Positions 24,945 through 37,472 of a stretch of 64,000 nt of DNA are shown in pieces; the stretch's first letter is position 1, and every line of letters starts with the position of its first letter. Under the pieces are notes generated by a model. It saw nothing but the letters and a program-made list of their open reading frames with translations. It did no database searches and was not told the origin of the DNA. The stretch comes from Apostichopus japonicus (taxonomy: Eukaryota > Echinodermata > Holothuroidea > Aspidochirotida > Stichopodidae). The DNA lies in assembly GCF_037975245.1 (NCBI RefSeq), contig NC_092568.1:17069001-17133000 (forward strand). The letters are read 5' to 3'. The position numbers were made by a program, and so were the translations under genes.

Positions 24945-25105
24945 CGGCAAATGGTATGGGAATGAGGGGCGGCGGTGAAGGGAGGGTAGCTATGACCACG
25001 AAAGAGATGCTATTGCCTCCTATAACTTTTGTTTCACATGAGTGATTATAGCTGTTGATGTAGTCGACCATGTCATAGTGTTGACTTGTATTGCACATAT
25101 ACAAG
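24945..25105 (-). other. Candidate internal exon, copy B
   Basis: Minus-strand segment of 161 bp between TTTTTATAG and a CCG|GTACGT donor. It is open throughout and encodes LYMCNTSQHYDMVDYINS, then YNHSCETKVIGGNS and a proline-rich PSPPPLIPIPFAG. The same frame and both splice sites are kept at 35749-35909 and, with more changes, at 4350-4513. A CCAAT/CRE cluster lies about 350 bp upstream (25458-25481). I found no first or last exon, and because the copies are young, conservation of the frame is weak evidence. Confidence 0.3.
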
Positions 25106-25457
25106 CTATAAAAACATCCAAACCTCGTCCTCGTCACCGTCCCTTCCTCATTACCATTCAGTCTTTCACAAATGCAACAATTGTAAACGACGTGATCAAG
25201 AAAGCTGATAATAGATCAAAATAGATTGTAAAGATTATTATAATATTTTGTATTAAGCTAAATACACACTTCTGTATATGTGTGGAACACAGTCATTTGG
25301 GGGCGGGGAGGGGGGGGGGTGGGGGCTATCCACGCAAAATGCCGCAGAGGATCAATAAGCACATCAGGTCACTGCGGACTTAACAAAGTCTTGTAGTTGA
25401 CGAATTCCCGGTCGCGATTTTTTTTTCCACATAGGTTTGCAATTACGGAGTTTTCAG

Positions 25458-25481
25458 CCAATCAGATTGCTCGTGACGTCA
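25458..25481. promoter_or_regulatory. CCAAT plus CRE cluster, copy B
   Basis: CCAAT (25458-25462) and TGACGTCA (25474-25481) followed by CATAAATA. It is conserved in copy C and removed by the deletion in copy A. The CRE word is the same as that upstream of the secreted genes. Confidence 0.4.
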
Positions 25482-26390
25482 GCATAAATAATAGCCATCG
25501 CTTGGAAGTTCGAAGACATATACTGGATTACACACTGACACTTGATTGAGTCTAGTTAAGGGGTTTCCCTTCAATCGCCCCAACTTTACTTTTAATGCTT
25601 GGATTATATATTGACCTCACCTATGATACATACGCTACATTTGATTTGGTTCGTGTTTACGTTATCCACGATTCGTGAAATCAGAATTCGTTTCGTGGAA
25701 TGGGAACGGCCTACTCTCAAAGCAACTTCACGACGCGAGTCTAGAGTAAATATACGCAAAACAGTATAGTGTATAGTATGATATATTTCCGTCACTGCAC
25801 TGTGTACAGAGTTATAATACATAAAGGCCTACAGCGCATGTGTGATGTACCCTGTACGAAACTTTCACTGTGCGATGTTATCGATTAATGCCTTCACAGA
25901 AAACTTCGATCAAAGTAGATCATACAATACTAGTGTGCTAAATATGTCTAAACCAACTCCAAACATATCTAAATATATGTATACGGGTAATTTTGAACGG
26001 GTATATCTTCGTTGCAACAAATGGATGCAGAACCTCGAAGTGAAGTTTTCTATGGTGATGACGTAACTTTTCCGACCAATCATGAACGACTATTTACGCA
26101 CACTTGCAAACCTGTTTGGGAAAAAATAATTCGCTTCCCTGTCCCCGTGTTTCCCAAATCTACTTGCATAAACTCAAAACCCTGTAAATCCTGTTTCGGG
26201 TTTCGAATAACGGTGCTATTTCCAGCCATTCAGATTCCTCAATAAGATTAGTCACATGAAGTTCACGTGTTTGACTTAATAAGCATTGTCTCTCATTCAA
26301 AACGGTACTAAAATGTGAATAGTCTTATTATAGGTTTTGTTTGTTGAAAATTCAGGCTTTCTCCAGTTCATGATCGTCTGCATAGAATAT

Positions 26391-26580
26391 ATCGCTTCTC
26401 GGCCTTTTGGCTAAGATCATGTGTAGTATCTGTTCCCTTCGGGAATGGTGATACACACCTGACGATGATCACACAGTCAGAGTCCCGATGCAAGGGGACT
26501 GGGGCTGAGAGCGGATCAGTCGTTTGGTAGTTTGGTTTTCGTGCCCAGGTTCTTTCCTGGGTGACTTTTTCTTAAAAAGT
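26391..26580 (+). mobile_element. U2 snRNA-headed SINE-like insertion, private to copy B
   Basis: The first 45 bases (ATCGCTTCTCGGCCTTTTGG, then CTAAGATCATGTGTAGTATCTGTTC) match the 5' end of metazoan U2 snRNA from its first nucleotide with one change (CAAGTG to CATGTG). They include the GUAGUA branch-point recognition region. After that U2 identity ends: hairpins TTCCC/GGGAA and GGTG/CACC, a unique body, a CCCAGG/CCTGGG hairpin, and a terminal ACTTTTTCTTAAAAAGT palindrome. I see no Sm site of the usual U2 form. Copies A and C have uninterrupted CATAGAATATAGTTG here, so this is an insertion. A 2-bp ambiguity (TA) at the edges is all that could be a target duplication, and there is no A-tail. 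SINEs with snRNA-derived heads are known (SINEU class); placing this element there is inference. Confidence 0.85.
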
Positions 26581-26946
26581 AGTTGTAAAAGGACACAACT
26601 TACAGCAAGAACTCTCTTGCGAGCATAATCTTAAGCAACCTTTTGTGAATAAGAAGATTATACGGAATCGGTTTTTGTTTTACTGCTTGCTTCGAAGTCA
26701 TCGATAGTATAAGGGCTTATAAGCCTATTGTACATTTACGTCTTGGAAGGAAACGACATTCTTACTGCTTGCTGCAATGTAAACAAAGACAAGCGTGAGC
26801 TTCTTGTAAATACAGATATTCAGATGCGTTGTTCTAATGAGAGTAAAACAGGATGAATAGAGATTTCGTTGTCGACAGTGCCGTTCACTGTTACCAATAG
26901 ATTGTATCCAACCAACAATACCAATTTAAGCTCATAAGAAGTTAAC

Positions 26947-27018
26947 TCGTCAAATGGTTCAGTGGGTAGAGCAGTGGACTGATAACCTGGTGAACTGAGT
27001 TCGACTCCATCAACGATT
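26947..27018 (+). tRNA. tRNA-like sequence, copy B
   Basis: Copy B version of 5704-5775, with A- and B-box-like words kept and poor stems. CCTGGTGAAC replaces CTTGATGCAT in the variable part. Confidence 0.35.
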
Positions 27019-28084
27019 ATACACGTTTAAAATTCTTTTTCTCTTTCAGCAGTCCACGATGGAGTCTTGATATATTAATTCAACCATATAATTTACTAGC
27101 TGATGTGGTGGCCGATGCTATAAAGGGTGACGAAAGACTCATTCCTTGTCGGTCGTGTAAATCGTGGCTAGGGTTCAAGACAGACCTCTGGCGATAATAC
27201 TTCAGGTTGTGGCATGGTGCTTTTTTGTGGCCTAGGATCCCGTACCATGTCTCCCTTGTTGTCGCAAAAGAACCCGGGAGGATGCGCAGAGGGTCGGTGA
27301 AATCGACCAGAAGCGTACTAGGTGGCGTGCGTGAATCCTTGCCTTTGGCCAGAGGTGGTGACATCTCTGCGACCGGCATGCTTGCAGCCACCGTCCACTG
27401 AATACGTGGCCTGATGAGGCGCTATTCTCCTAAAAGTGAATCTACGGATGCTTTTAAGAGCCATATAATTATTTTATATTAAAAAACACCCTGTTTCAAA
27501 CTAGCGCCATCGAATTACTAAAAAACCGTTCTATTCTTGTCACTCTGAAGGTGGAATGAATTTTATTGTAATAGGTCATTTGCGGTAAGCCAAGCAAAAC
27601 ATTCAAACAGTCGTGCAGTCACAAGGGTTTGCAGGAACTTAATTAAACTCATTGTTTGACATAAATGTGTTGGCAAAGATTTACACTACCTTCACCACAC
27701 TCTAAAAAGAAACGTCTTTTGAAAACGCGTTGGTGTGTTATTTTCTAAACATTCCGTTCAATAGCATCGTCCCGCATGGTAGTGCGCATTGGCTATTGGT
27801 GTTTATCCAGTTCTATAAACACTACCATGTGTTTCCAAAGTTGTGATCGCGTAACGATATTGAGCTCGAAGTATGCCTCAAATGTTTTTATCAACACCAG
27901 CGTCTTTGTGGTATATTAATATTAACAGCACGGCCCAAGTAGTATTAGCACCCAAGTGTTGATAGCAAATGATGTCACGAATTAAGCCACGCCTTCTTCA
28001 GACGTATTGATATATGATTGGTGGATTGAGGCTGACACCACGAGCGCGACACGCGAACGTCGTACGACTGCAGTGCCTACCTAA

Positions 28085-28145
28085 ATGTCATCATCACCTC
28101 CTGATTTACCGTTCTGTACCAGTCAGATTGAAAGGAAAAGAAGAG
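28085..28145 (+). other. Candidate first coding exon
   Basis: ATG followed by 20 codons (MSSSPPDLPFCTSQIERKRR) and one base, then a GTATTT donor. It lies upstream, on the same strand, of the exon-like pieces at 30418 and 32463. The link between them is a guess. Confidence 0.25.
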
Positions 28146-29445
28146 GTATTTTGCAGTCTGCTTAATTTTTGCATTACCTAGATTAATAGGGTGAAATATT
28201 AGACGTGAAAATTGAACATAGGCCTAGAACTAGCGACCGTCAGGCCAGAATTGTTAAACTAAAAGGCGGCAAATAGCCTAACGTTAACTGACGCTACACA
28301 TTGACACTAAACGGAATGCAGATAGCCTAACGTGCTGTCTGCTAACTTGCAACTAAGTCAACAATGCTAAGTTGGACGCAGTTAGTACGGTAGGCTATTT
28401 AGCCCTTAGCTGCTAAGTTGGACACAGTCAGTAGGCTATTTAGGCCTAGGCTAGGTCTATGTTAAATTACGGGCCTAGGTTTGGGATCATATCTGCCTAT
28501 TCAGTGAACTTCCGCAAACTGACAAATGAAGCCTATAAAACCCTGAATATGCTCAGAAGAAATAGGGCAAGCCTAGGCTACCTGGCTCTAAGTTTTCAGA
28601 TTAGCCAGAATAATTAAATTTAAGTAGAAAAAACTGTAAGAACTTAACAATACTACCCTAACCCTATCGATTAAATAAATATTAACTGTAGAAATTGTAT
28701 TTCTAGCCAAACCTAGAACTATCTATGCCTGAGTATAAGCCAAAATGGAACCGGTAAAACTAGTTAAAACTAGAACTCCCACAGTAATGTTAGCCTAACA
28801 ACAGTAAAAATGCATTATGCCTTAGTAATCTGCTAAACAGGTTGGACTTGGTCGTAATTAAAATCCGATTTCCCCTAGGCCCTAACTAGACAGTTACTAA
28901 TATTTAAGTCCTATTTTGTGAAAATTGTCATTTCCTAACCTGTAGAATTTAATAAAATAAGTCTGAAACAGCTCGTAATGTAATAAATACTTGTAATTAT
29001 CTCACACAGACAGGCAAAACCACCGGAAAAGTGTGCTAAAGCTAGCATGCCAATGTGACACTATGCAGCTATCAGTACTTATAAGTAAATCAAGCCGCAG
29101 TTTGTGTTAGCCGCAGTAGCAAACAAGAAAAATCAAGATTTCCTCATTTGTGAGTGTATTGCCACCAGATTTATTATATTGTTCCTAATATCTTATAAAT
29201 ACTAGAAAAAAGCCAATCAAAATCATAATTTTTTGGTTGAACATGTTGCTTGCATCTGGCCACCCCATATTTCTTACACCATTACACGTAACTGACCCAC
29301 GCTAGTTTTCTGAAAGTGGAAGCACCGCAGCGAAACATGACACAGTCAACCATTCCAACGTTAGGCTAACTTTATCAGTGGGCCTATCTTAGCCTAGTAT
29401 TTCACTACAAACGTGCACTACAAAAGTGACCCCTAGGTGACATTT

Positions 29446-29710
29446 GGCCTCAAATCCCTGAACGCACCCGTACCTCTGGTCCTCGGTGATACTGACTAAC
29501 TTTCATGATCATCCAATTTGATCTGTAGGAGAAGCACTTTGCAATTTTTCACACAATGGCCGAAACTGACCTCCATGCTGACCTTTGCCCTAAAATTCCT
29601 GAACACCCCATCTGTACTATTGGTCAATGGTAATACTGACCAACTTTCATGATCACCACATTTAACCCCTGCAATTTTTCAATGTTTGTCGAATGTTAGC
29701 GAAACTTGGT
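29446..29710. repeat. Diverged tandem pair, unit about 140 bp
   Basis: Two units share CCTGAAC, AATACTGAC(T/C)AACTTTCATGATCA and GCAATTTTTCA in the same order, one starting near 29446 and the next near 29587. Confidence 0.7.
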
Positions 29711-30417
29711 GGGTATGGTGTATCTTCTGTCACGTGAAATTTTAGTATACAGTTGGGGTGACTGGAGGTCATTTGCTGTGTATAATTTGCATAATTTATG
29801 CAGTTTTTTAAGTTTGTCAGATTTTCACAAAATCTAGTTGATACGGTAAAAATTCAGTGCTGATAGTTTTTAAAGGCAGTAAAGGTCACTGGAGGTCACT
29901 TAATATGCCTAATTTGCATAAATTGTTGAATTTTAATAAAAGGTGGCCTGCAGGCTCCTGCCCGATGGTGCCTAGAAATATGCCAGGAACTAGTCGTAAA
30001 GTCAATAACAAAAATGATATATTATTAATGTTTACTGTCAAAACATGGCTTTGTCATTATACATTTCTAAAAGAATCACAATTCACTATAAACAAATAAT
30101 ATAATTAGATTCAAACCCCAAAAGGAAATTCGGACCCAGAACCCGGATTCACACAGTCGGGGTCAAAACTTGTGGATTAATGTTCCTAATGACCTTGTTA
30201 GTAATTTTATTTATTTATTTTCTTTTTTGTTTTGTTTCTCTCCACAGTGCGGTGACCTGTTTCTCTCTGTTGTGCTATCTCAAGCTTCTGTAAGTTAAGG
30301 ATGGCATCATTTTGTCCAGTAAATTTTTCAGTTTGGTAGTTTTTCAGATACTGTATGTTATGAAATAAACTATTTCTACTAGTGGTTGGGGGTATCTTAT
30401 CTACTAGGTATAACATC

Positions 30418-30591
30418 ATGGGAGATGAAATTATTCATTGTTGCACCATGTACAACTACATTGCAGATAATTTTAATCAGTTCACAAATCATATCAACAG
30501 AATCCACAGGAATGACCCTCGTTTTAGGGTCTATTGTGAATTTGGGGACTGTGGATTTTATACGGGGTATCACACTCCCAGAGCAGACTAA
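30418..30591 (+). pseudogene. C2H2 zinc-finger-like fragment
   Basis: Follows a CTACTAG acceptor-like site. The frame reads NFNQFTNHINRIHRNDPRF and then YCEFGDCGFYT, like a C2H2 finger (F..F..H....H) and the beginning of a second (C....C). The first cysteine pair is imperfect (HCCTMYNY), and the second finger is cut by a stop before its histidines. Such finger pairs head many transposon-derived and lineage-expanded genes, so this may be a transposon remnant. Confidence 0.4.
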
Positions 30592-32462
30592 TTACCAGTA
30601 AGCTTGTTAGGAAATGCATGATGTGAGATAGCAAAACCAGCAAGCAGTGCCTCATTAACAAGATAAGTGGAAGATGCAAGGTCAGATTGGTCTCATACTT
30701 GGCTGGTGGAATACCCATAATGAGTAGATGGTCCCCATCGTTTTCCAGTGCCGATCTCATCAATATTCATGAGTATGTAGTATGACGAGACATGGAAGAA
30801 TACAAAAACTAGGACAGTGCCTGAGTGCTTCTTTTCACCAGGTTACATTCTAATTAGCATTCTTGACGTGACCCATACCTTCTGCCAAATCTCTCTAAGA
30901 CACTGTTGACCAGGACCAAACAATAACATCAGTCTGTTGGTGTACTTAACTCAATAGCAGCAAGTGTCTTTCGTAACTCCATGGTTAGATCATCTGCCAT
31001 GTGTGCCAAATTGGACCACAACAGGAGTGTTCCTCGCCTCCTCAAGATACCCAGTCACCAAGCATATCATGCCATTGTAAAAGTATATTCATCCCTGATG
31101 TATAGTACTCAGTGGTCAGAGCTTTCTGACTGTTAATGTGCATGTTGCCCTGGTTAATGAAGTGGTATATGTTTTGGGGATGTTTTGCTCTATATGCAAG
31201 AAAGCTTTGAATAATTTTTTTCTTTTTAGTCATATTTCAGTAGTAGGCTGAGCTCCAGAATTCATCAGCTGCATTGAAGGAAAACAGAAAAACATCCCTA
31301 ACCACCTGTTCATCAGCTGAGTCACCAGACATGCCAGTTGCAAAAAGATTCCACCTGGGAAGGTTGGTTTGCATGCTCTTTAACCCTTTACCTACGGACG
31401 CTCAGAAGGAAACGGAATAACATATTGCTTTAAAGTACAATGATCATGTAAATATGCCTTCAGGTATTTCGGTACCGTCTATTTAGGAACTCTAAAACCT
31501 CGGACAAACTTTCAGCTGATATGAGTGTGAAAGTAAGACACATCTGCTTTTGCGCAATACCCCTTGTGACATCACAAGGGCCACTGTGGGAACCCTGTGA
31601 AACACAAAGTTAATGCAAAACATACTTTGGAAAACACTGTAACAAATGAACTCAGATTGGGATCTGAATACAAACTTACAAAATTGTTCACAAGATTTGA
31701 AAGAATTTCATTAATTTCCTCTGTAAATATTACCTTTCGTCTTTCCACCACCAAGGTGCAAAGTAGCAGCATTTACTGTGTAGAGTCTATGGGTGGCCTT
31801 GGCATCCCCCCCCCCCCTCTCCTTGCGACGTCATCGATGAAGGTGAAATTCATTAAAGATAAAATAACTCAACAAGGCATCATGCTCAAATTTTGAATGT
31901 TGGGATTTTACATGCCTTCTTTTTCTCTGTGCCAGTTTAGAAACAATCTGTTTCATGACCATAGTTTTGAGGTTTAAAAAGCATATCTAAACAATCGCCA
32001 GGTTAGCATAAAATTTTGAAAAATTCACAAGATTTTGGGAGAAAAATATGTCAATTACATAATCCAAAATATAGATGAGGTAATACACGAAAAAAATAGA
32101 TTCAGCCTTCCATGGTAAAGTAGACTTGCTTGCTGTATATGTAATGAATCCTTGAAAATGTGTATTCCTATTTTTCAGTAATTTGCCCGAGCGCTGGGAT
32201 GAAAGGTCATTTGTGTCTGAAAAATGTGTGAGCCTACTGAGTCTGGTTCCAAAACGCTTACATTTTATAGGTCTTAACCTGCTCATTTGGGGCCCCAAAT
32301 GAGCAGGGGTTCTCACTTGGGGACACTGAAAGTATAAGAGGTACAATCTGAATAGAGAGAGACAATGAATCATCAATAAATGTGAATTGTTATTGTGGAA
32401 CCACACTGCCTGCCCTTCATAATACGATTTTGGCAATGAACACAAAATTTATTCAATTCTAG

Positions 32463-33152
32463 ACCTACGACTGGCAAAGTTTTATCCGAAGATGACTTCC
32501 TGGAACGTTGCGATGAACTTGTTGATGAATGGAATGGGCAGCGACGTGAAGCCACTATCAAGATGCTAATGGCAGTAGTCCGGCCCAACTTATCATCATG
32601 GAGACTTGGCAAAACAGTGAACGAGGTTGTGGCAATGATTCCTTGCCTGCAGGATGGTGGCTATGTGAGTTGCTATGGTGTCACAATCATGTTCTGATGT
32701 AGCCTACCTACAATTGATCTAACACTAAGGTACACATAGAGTACTCTGTGACTGTGTACACAAATGATGTGCATGTGTGTACTGTATGTGTTTTCTCTAG
32801 AATCACTTATAGCAGAGTAACATGACCTGTATACATGGCCCGGCTCTCTTTAGGTGATGTCACTACGTATGCACTCAGCAGTAGGGAATAATATTGGAAG
32901 CAGCAGTCTGCTCTGTGTTACCCCAATCGGGGTTTCCCCTATTGTGACGTCACTAGAAGGGACAGTATGAGGCTTAGGTGCGGGAAGGAGAATTATTTTG
33001 TGGCTCAGTTTTAAAAATAACATGAAAGACCTTGGCACCCTGGCATTTATCCCCCAATTAGAATGGTTAGTGACCTTACTGTTTGCCATGGGCCACCACT
33101 CTTAGTTATTAGGGCTTGCTTTTTATGGTTTCAGATTCTAGAAGAACTGTAG
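32463..33152 (+). pseudogene. Two-exon gene fragment of unknown family
   Basis: Exon-like segment 32463-32664 follows TTCAATTCTAG and ends at TAT|GTGAGT. It encodes 67 residues including DDFLERCDELVDEWNGQRRE and MIPCLQDGGY. The next acceptor GTTTCAG (33131-33134) opens ILEEL and then a UAG at 33150-33152. After the stop the same frame runs on as AWIGSSNTEKGRQLIKANSN and beyond, up to the copy C junction at 33267. This suggests a once-longer protein that is now interrupted and then cut by the rearrangement. I do not recognise the domain. Confidence 0.45.
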
Positions 33153-33349
33153 GCATGGATTGGCAGCTCCAACACAGAGAAGGGCCGTCAGTTAATAAAG
33201 GCCAATTCCAACAAGCTCTTCAGAAATGTTGCCGAAGTCCTAACTGATGCTCCTTCTGTAAAATTCCCAGGCTCTTGAATAAAGTGGCTACTAAGTCCAT
33301 CGAGCAGACTATTAGATCAGTTATTCAGATCAGGGAGTAGCCACACCAG

Positions 33350-33992
33350 CAAGGGCGGCGGAACCGGGGGGCACAGGGGGCACGTGCCCCCCACTTTTCC
33401 TCAGGTTAAAAATGTGCCCTTTTTCTACATAAAAATTGAGGTGTCTCAATTTAGCAAGAGGCCAGGGAACCAGAATGAACACTCGGGAAAGGCCGTTTCT
33501 GAGGGGTTTGTAAAACCAAAAAGTTTCTTGTACGCTCCGCGCCAACCGATGGTGGCGCTCCGCTCAGATAGTCGTGCATACAACTTTGCAAATCCTGGCT
33601 ACGCCCCTGACTTTTAATGAATTTCTGTGGGTCAAACTCAAAGCTATTTCGAATGGAAAAAAATTTGTTAAGATATTAACAAGAAATAAACTCTAATTCG
33701 GAAGATTCCTACATTAGCAACTAGCATGATTTCAACTCATTTTGTCTCAAAAGAAAACTTGTTTCTTGTTCCCAATTTGCACATTGGATATTGCAGTGCT
33801 AGTATGCAGTTTCCTTGAGGGGGGGGGGGGGGGCGTTGATGGAGTGATGTGTATACGCAAATAAGATAATACAATAAGAGTTGTAAAGGGTACTAAATAT
33901 AAGGCTGCATCAGTCCAATCGAATTTCTGCAAAGTGCCCTTTGATGTCGGTGCCCCCCCCCCCCCAGATTAAAAGTGCTTCCGCCGCCCTTG
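33350..33992. mobile_element. Non-autonomous hAT element, CAAGGGCGGC family, private to copy C
   Basis: Inverted ends CAAGGGCGGCGGAACC and CTTCCGCCGCCCTTG. The 8-bp duplication CACACCAG is at 33342-33349 and 33993-34000. Copies A and B have a single CACACCAG followed by TCAGATGC, a clean empty site. No transposase is seen. Confidence 0.95.
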
Positions 33993-35748
33993 CACACCAG
34001 TCAGATGCATTACAAAATTCATTACGAGAATATAAGACTTCTATATATTATGACCTCAGATAACATGTTTGCAATGCATTGCATAGCAAGTTCTTTTACC
34101 TGATTACACAATCGTTTTCAAGACTTTTGAGAAAACCAAGATAATGTTGTAATCTGCTCTTTTGGGTGACCGCTGAGCTTTGACACAATGTCGTCACCAC
34201 ATTCCCAAAACCCTGATATGGAAAAAAGGGAACTTGACCTCGGGTCAGTTGTGATTAATGATCCCGTCATAATGATTGGATGTAATCAGTTCTCTTAATA
34301 CTTTGCAGCAATCTATATAGTCGAAAAAATATCTGCCCTATGTCGAACCGTGTCCTCAGAAGAAATTTTCATATCATAAGAGTTACATAATTTCATATTT
34401 ACATTAATGCCGTCATAAATATTTGCATGTCTATTTTAAGGTCGAGCACTCATTGTATGTACTTTCACAATGTAGTAGTATAGGGCATGACATAAGATGG
34501 TAGTAGTCGTAAAGTGAATTTTGTATAGGCCTATAATATGACGGGGGTTCTGTGTGTCTTGTTTGATTATAGCTCTGCAAGAAATACGTGAGGGGAAAAT
34601 GTTTTTGTCATGATCATGGAAAGACAATATGTAGTAAGGAACCAAGTTTCATGAGATAAACATTCCTTCTTTTTTTTTTTAAATATTCTTTCTTATTCTT
34701 ATCTTGCAAACGTATGTAGATAGAATAAATATGGCATATTAGTTCTAATTTACCTCGGGACACGATTTAGATTAATCAATTTTTTCGGCGGTTATATTTT
34801 TGGTCAAAATAATAATCTAGGTTTGTAAGTCAATCATCTTGAAGAGAGGACAAACGGAGTGTGATTTGGAAAGACGGAAGGACATGATATGAATAAGAAC
34901 TCTCTTATTCATATAGTTACTAACTCACTGTTGTAACTCAAACAGTTGTTGAAGTCAGTAAGTTTAGACAACATATTTTTATAAGTCTATTGGCGTATGA
35001 AGTGAGCGTGACACATTTTATTGTTACCCAATGGTAATACCAGTTCCTAATACCATGGATACGTACATTAGTTTACCCCTCACTCATTCGCACAATGGAA
35101 GAATCCCTGCTGGGGAGATGCCCCTACTAGTGAGGAGGGAGACTTCGCCCGAGCCTCTGCCAATCGCAGTTCATGCAATTGAAAGATTGAAAAGAGGTGG
35201 GCCACGGTTGTATTATTCACTCTCTTTCGATCTAATGTCGTTAATTTTAAATCCATAGAAAGAATCAAGCAGCATGTAAAGCTCTTTTATGATTGCATAT
35301 AGTGTTTATTCTCATTTGGAATTTCTTACAAGAATGATTTCCCTTTTAGCATTCCTCCCATTTCATGGAGTATAGTTCTTGAATCAACGTAATCTCTAAT
35401 CGCCCAATGACTTGACAGGAAATGCAAAGAATGTTTCTATAGTTCACATGTTCTCATTAGTTTATTCCTTCATTTTGATTCAAACTTACAACAGCTCAAA
35501 GAACACTTTGTAATATGATGTTTTTTTTCAAGATTAAATAAGTTGCATGAATAAATTTGGTCAGGTGATGAAGTGAAAGGAAAGCAGAGTTCTGGACGCA
35601 AGTCAAATCATTATCAAACCCATCAAACCCAAATCAGCAGAAGAAGGAGGAAACTTTATCTTTATTCTGTTCATCGTAAACTTATGCAATTGAATATTTC
35701 ATTGTCATAGAGATATAATATACAATGTTCATGGGTTCAGTAACGTAC

Positions 35749-35909
35749 CGGCATATGGTATGGGAATGAGGGGCGGCGGTGAAGGGAGGGTAGCTATGAC
35801 CATGAAAGAGATGCTATTGCCTCCTATAACTTTTGTTTCACATGAGTGATTATAGCTGTTGATGTAGTCGACCATGTCATAGTGTTGACTTGTATTGCAC
35901 ATATACAAG
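35749..35909 (-). other. Candidate internal exon, copy C
   Basis: Copy C version of 24945-25105: same length, frame and splice sites, with FVVIATL changed to FMVIATL and PFAG to PYAG. Confidence 0.3.
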
Positions 35910-36263
35910 CTATAAAAACATCCAAACCTCGTCCTCGTCTACGTCCCTTCCTCATTACCATTCAGTCTTTCACAAATGCAACAATTGTAAACGACGTGAT
36001 CAAGAAAGCTGATAATAGATCAAAATAGATTGTAAAGATTATTATAATATTTTATATTAAGCTAAATACACACTTCTGTATATGTGTGGAACACAGTCAT
36101 TTGGGGGCGGGGGGGGGGGGGGGCTATCCACGCAAACTGCCGCAGTTTCAGAGGATCAATAAGCAAATCAGGTCACTGCGGACTTAACAAAGTCTTGCAG
36201 TTGACGAATTCCCGGTCGCGATTTTTTTTTTCCCAAACAGGTTTGCAATTACGGAGTTTTCAG

Positions 36264-36286
36264 CCAATAGATTGCTCGTGACGTCA
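36264..36286. promoter_or_regulatory. CCAAT plus CRE cluster, copy C
   Basis: CCAAT at 36264-36268 and TGACGTCA at 36279-36286, orthologous to 25458-25481. Confidence 0.4.
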
Positions 36287-37472
36287 GCATAAATAATAGC
36301 CATCGCTTGGAAGTTCGAAGACATGCATATACTGGGTTACACACTGACACTTGATTGAGTCTAGTTAAGGGGTTTCCCTTCAATCGCCCTAACTTTACTT
36401 TTAATGCTTGGATTATATGTTGACCTCACTTATGATACATACGCTACATTTTATTTGGTTCGTGTTTACGTTATCCACGATTCGTGAGCCGTTCTATTGA
36501 AATCAGAATTCGTTTCGTGGAATGGGTAGGCCTACACTCAAAGCAACTTCACGACGCGATTCTAGAGTAAATATACGCAAACCAGTATAGTGTATAGTAT
36601 GATATATTTCCGTCACTGCACTGTGTACAGAGTTATAATACATAAAGGCCTACAGCGCATGTGTGATGCACCCTGTACGAAACTTTCACTGTGCGATGTT
36701 ATCGATTAATGCCTTCACGGAAAACTTCGATCAAAGTAGATCATACAATACTAGTGTGCTAAATATGTCTAAACCAACTCAAAACATACCAAAATATATG
36801 TACGAAAAGCTACGGGTAATTTTGAACGGGTATATCTTCGTTGCAAAAAAATGGATGCAGAACCTCGAAGTGAAGTTTTCTATGGTGATGACGTAACTTT
36901 TCCGACCAATCATGAACGACTATTTACGCACACATGCAAACCTGTTTGGGAAAAAAAATTCGCTTCCCTGTCCCCGTGTTTCCCAAATCTACTTGCATAA
37001 ACTCAAAACCCTATGAATCCTGTTTCGGGTTTCGAACGGCGTGCTATTTCCAGCCTTTCAGATCCCTCAATAAGATTAGTCACATGAAGTTCACGTGTTT
37101 GACTCAATAAGTATTGTCTCTCATTCAAAAAGGTACTAAAATGTGAATAGGTTTTGTTTGTTGAAATTTCAGGCTTTCTCCAGTTCATGATCGTCTGCAT
37201 AAAATATAGTTGTTAAAGGACACAACTTACAGCAAGAACTCTCTTGCGAGCATAATCTTAAGCAACCTTTTGTGAATAAGAAGATTATACGGAATCCGTT
37301 TTTCTTTTACTGCTTGCTTCGAAGTCATCGATAGTATAAGGGCTTATAAGCCTATTGTACACAGGGGCGGATCCAGGGGGGGCCCGGGGGGCCCGGGCCC
37401 CCCCTTTTTGAAAATCCTGATTTTTTTTTTTTTTTTTTTACCGCGTTCGAGGGAAAGGGCCCCATGCGTGAT

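Larger units (their letters stand above)
20605..27697. other. Segmental duplication, copy B (truncated)
   Basis: Equivalent to copy A from its minisatellite to about 6450. The match ends exactly at TTCACCA (27697), where A and C continue AAGCAAGC but B continues CACTCTAAAAAG. Private features are the hAT insertion at 24347 and the U2-headed insertion at 26391. It retains the 500-bp segment lost from A. Confidence 0.9.
27698..33267. other. Unrelated block between copies B and C
   Basis: Has no match in copies A, B or C. It replaces what would be the rest of copy B and the start of copy C. Composition is AT-rich with many TAGGCCTA-like words at 28200-28500. It contains plus-strand exon-like pieces (28085, 30418, 32463-33152), a diverged 140-bp tandem pair (29446-29710), and a 43-codon open minus-strand stretch at 31256-31385 (begins MQTNLPRWNLFATGMSGDSA). 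The rest, 28146-29445 and 30592-32462, shows nothing else I can name. Confidence 0.8.

Noticed and set aside
26391-26580. Functional U2 snRNA gene
   Set aside because: U2 identity stops at base 45, there is no usual Sm site or stem-loop III/IV, and sister copies show it is a recent insertion without upstream promoter elements.
27698-27709. CACTCTAAAAAG as the terminal repeat of a 5.6 kb transposon
   Set aside because: No inverted partner is present at the right edge (33267), and B and C content overlap, so the block is not a simple insertion.
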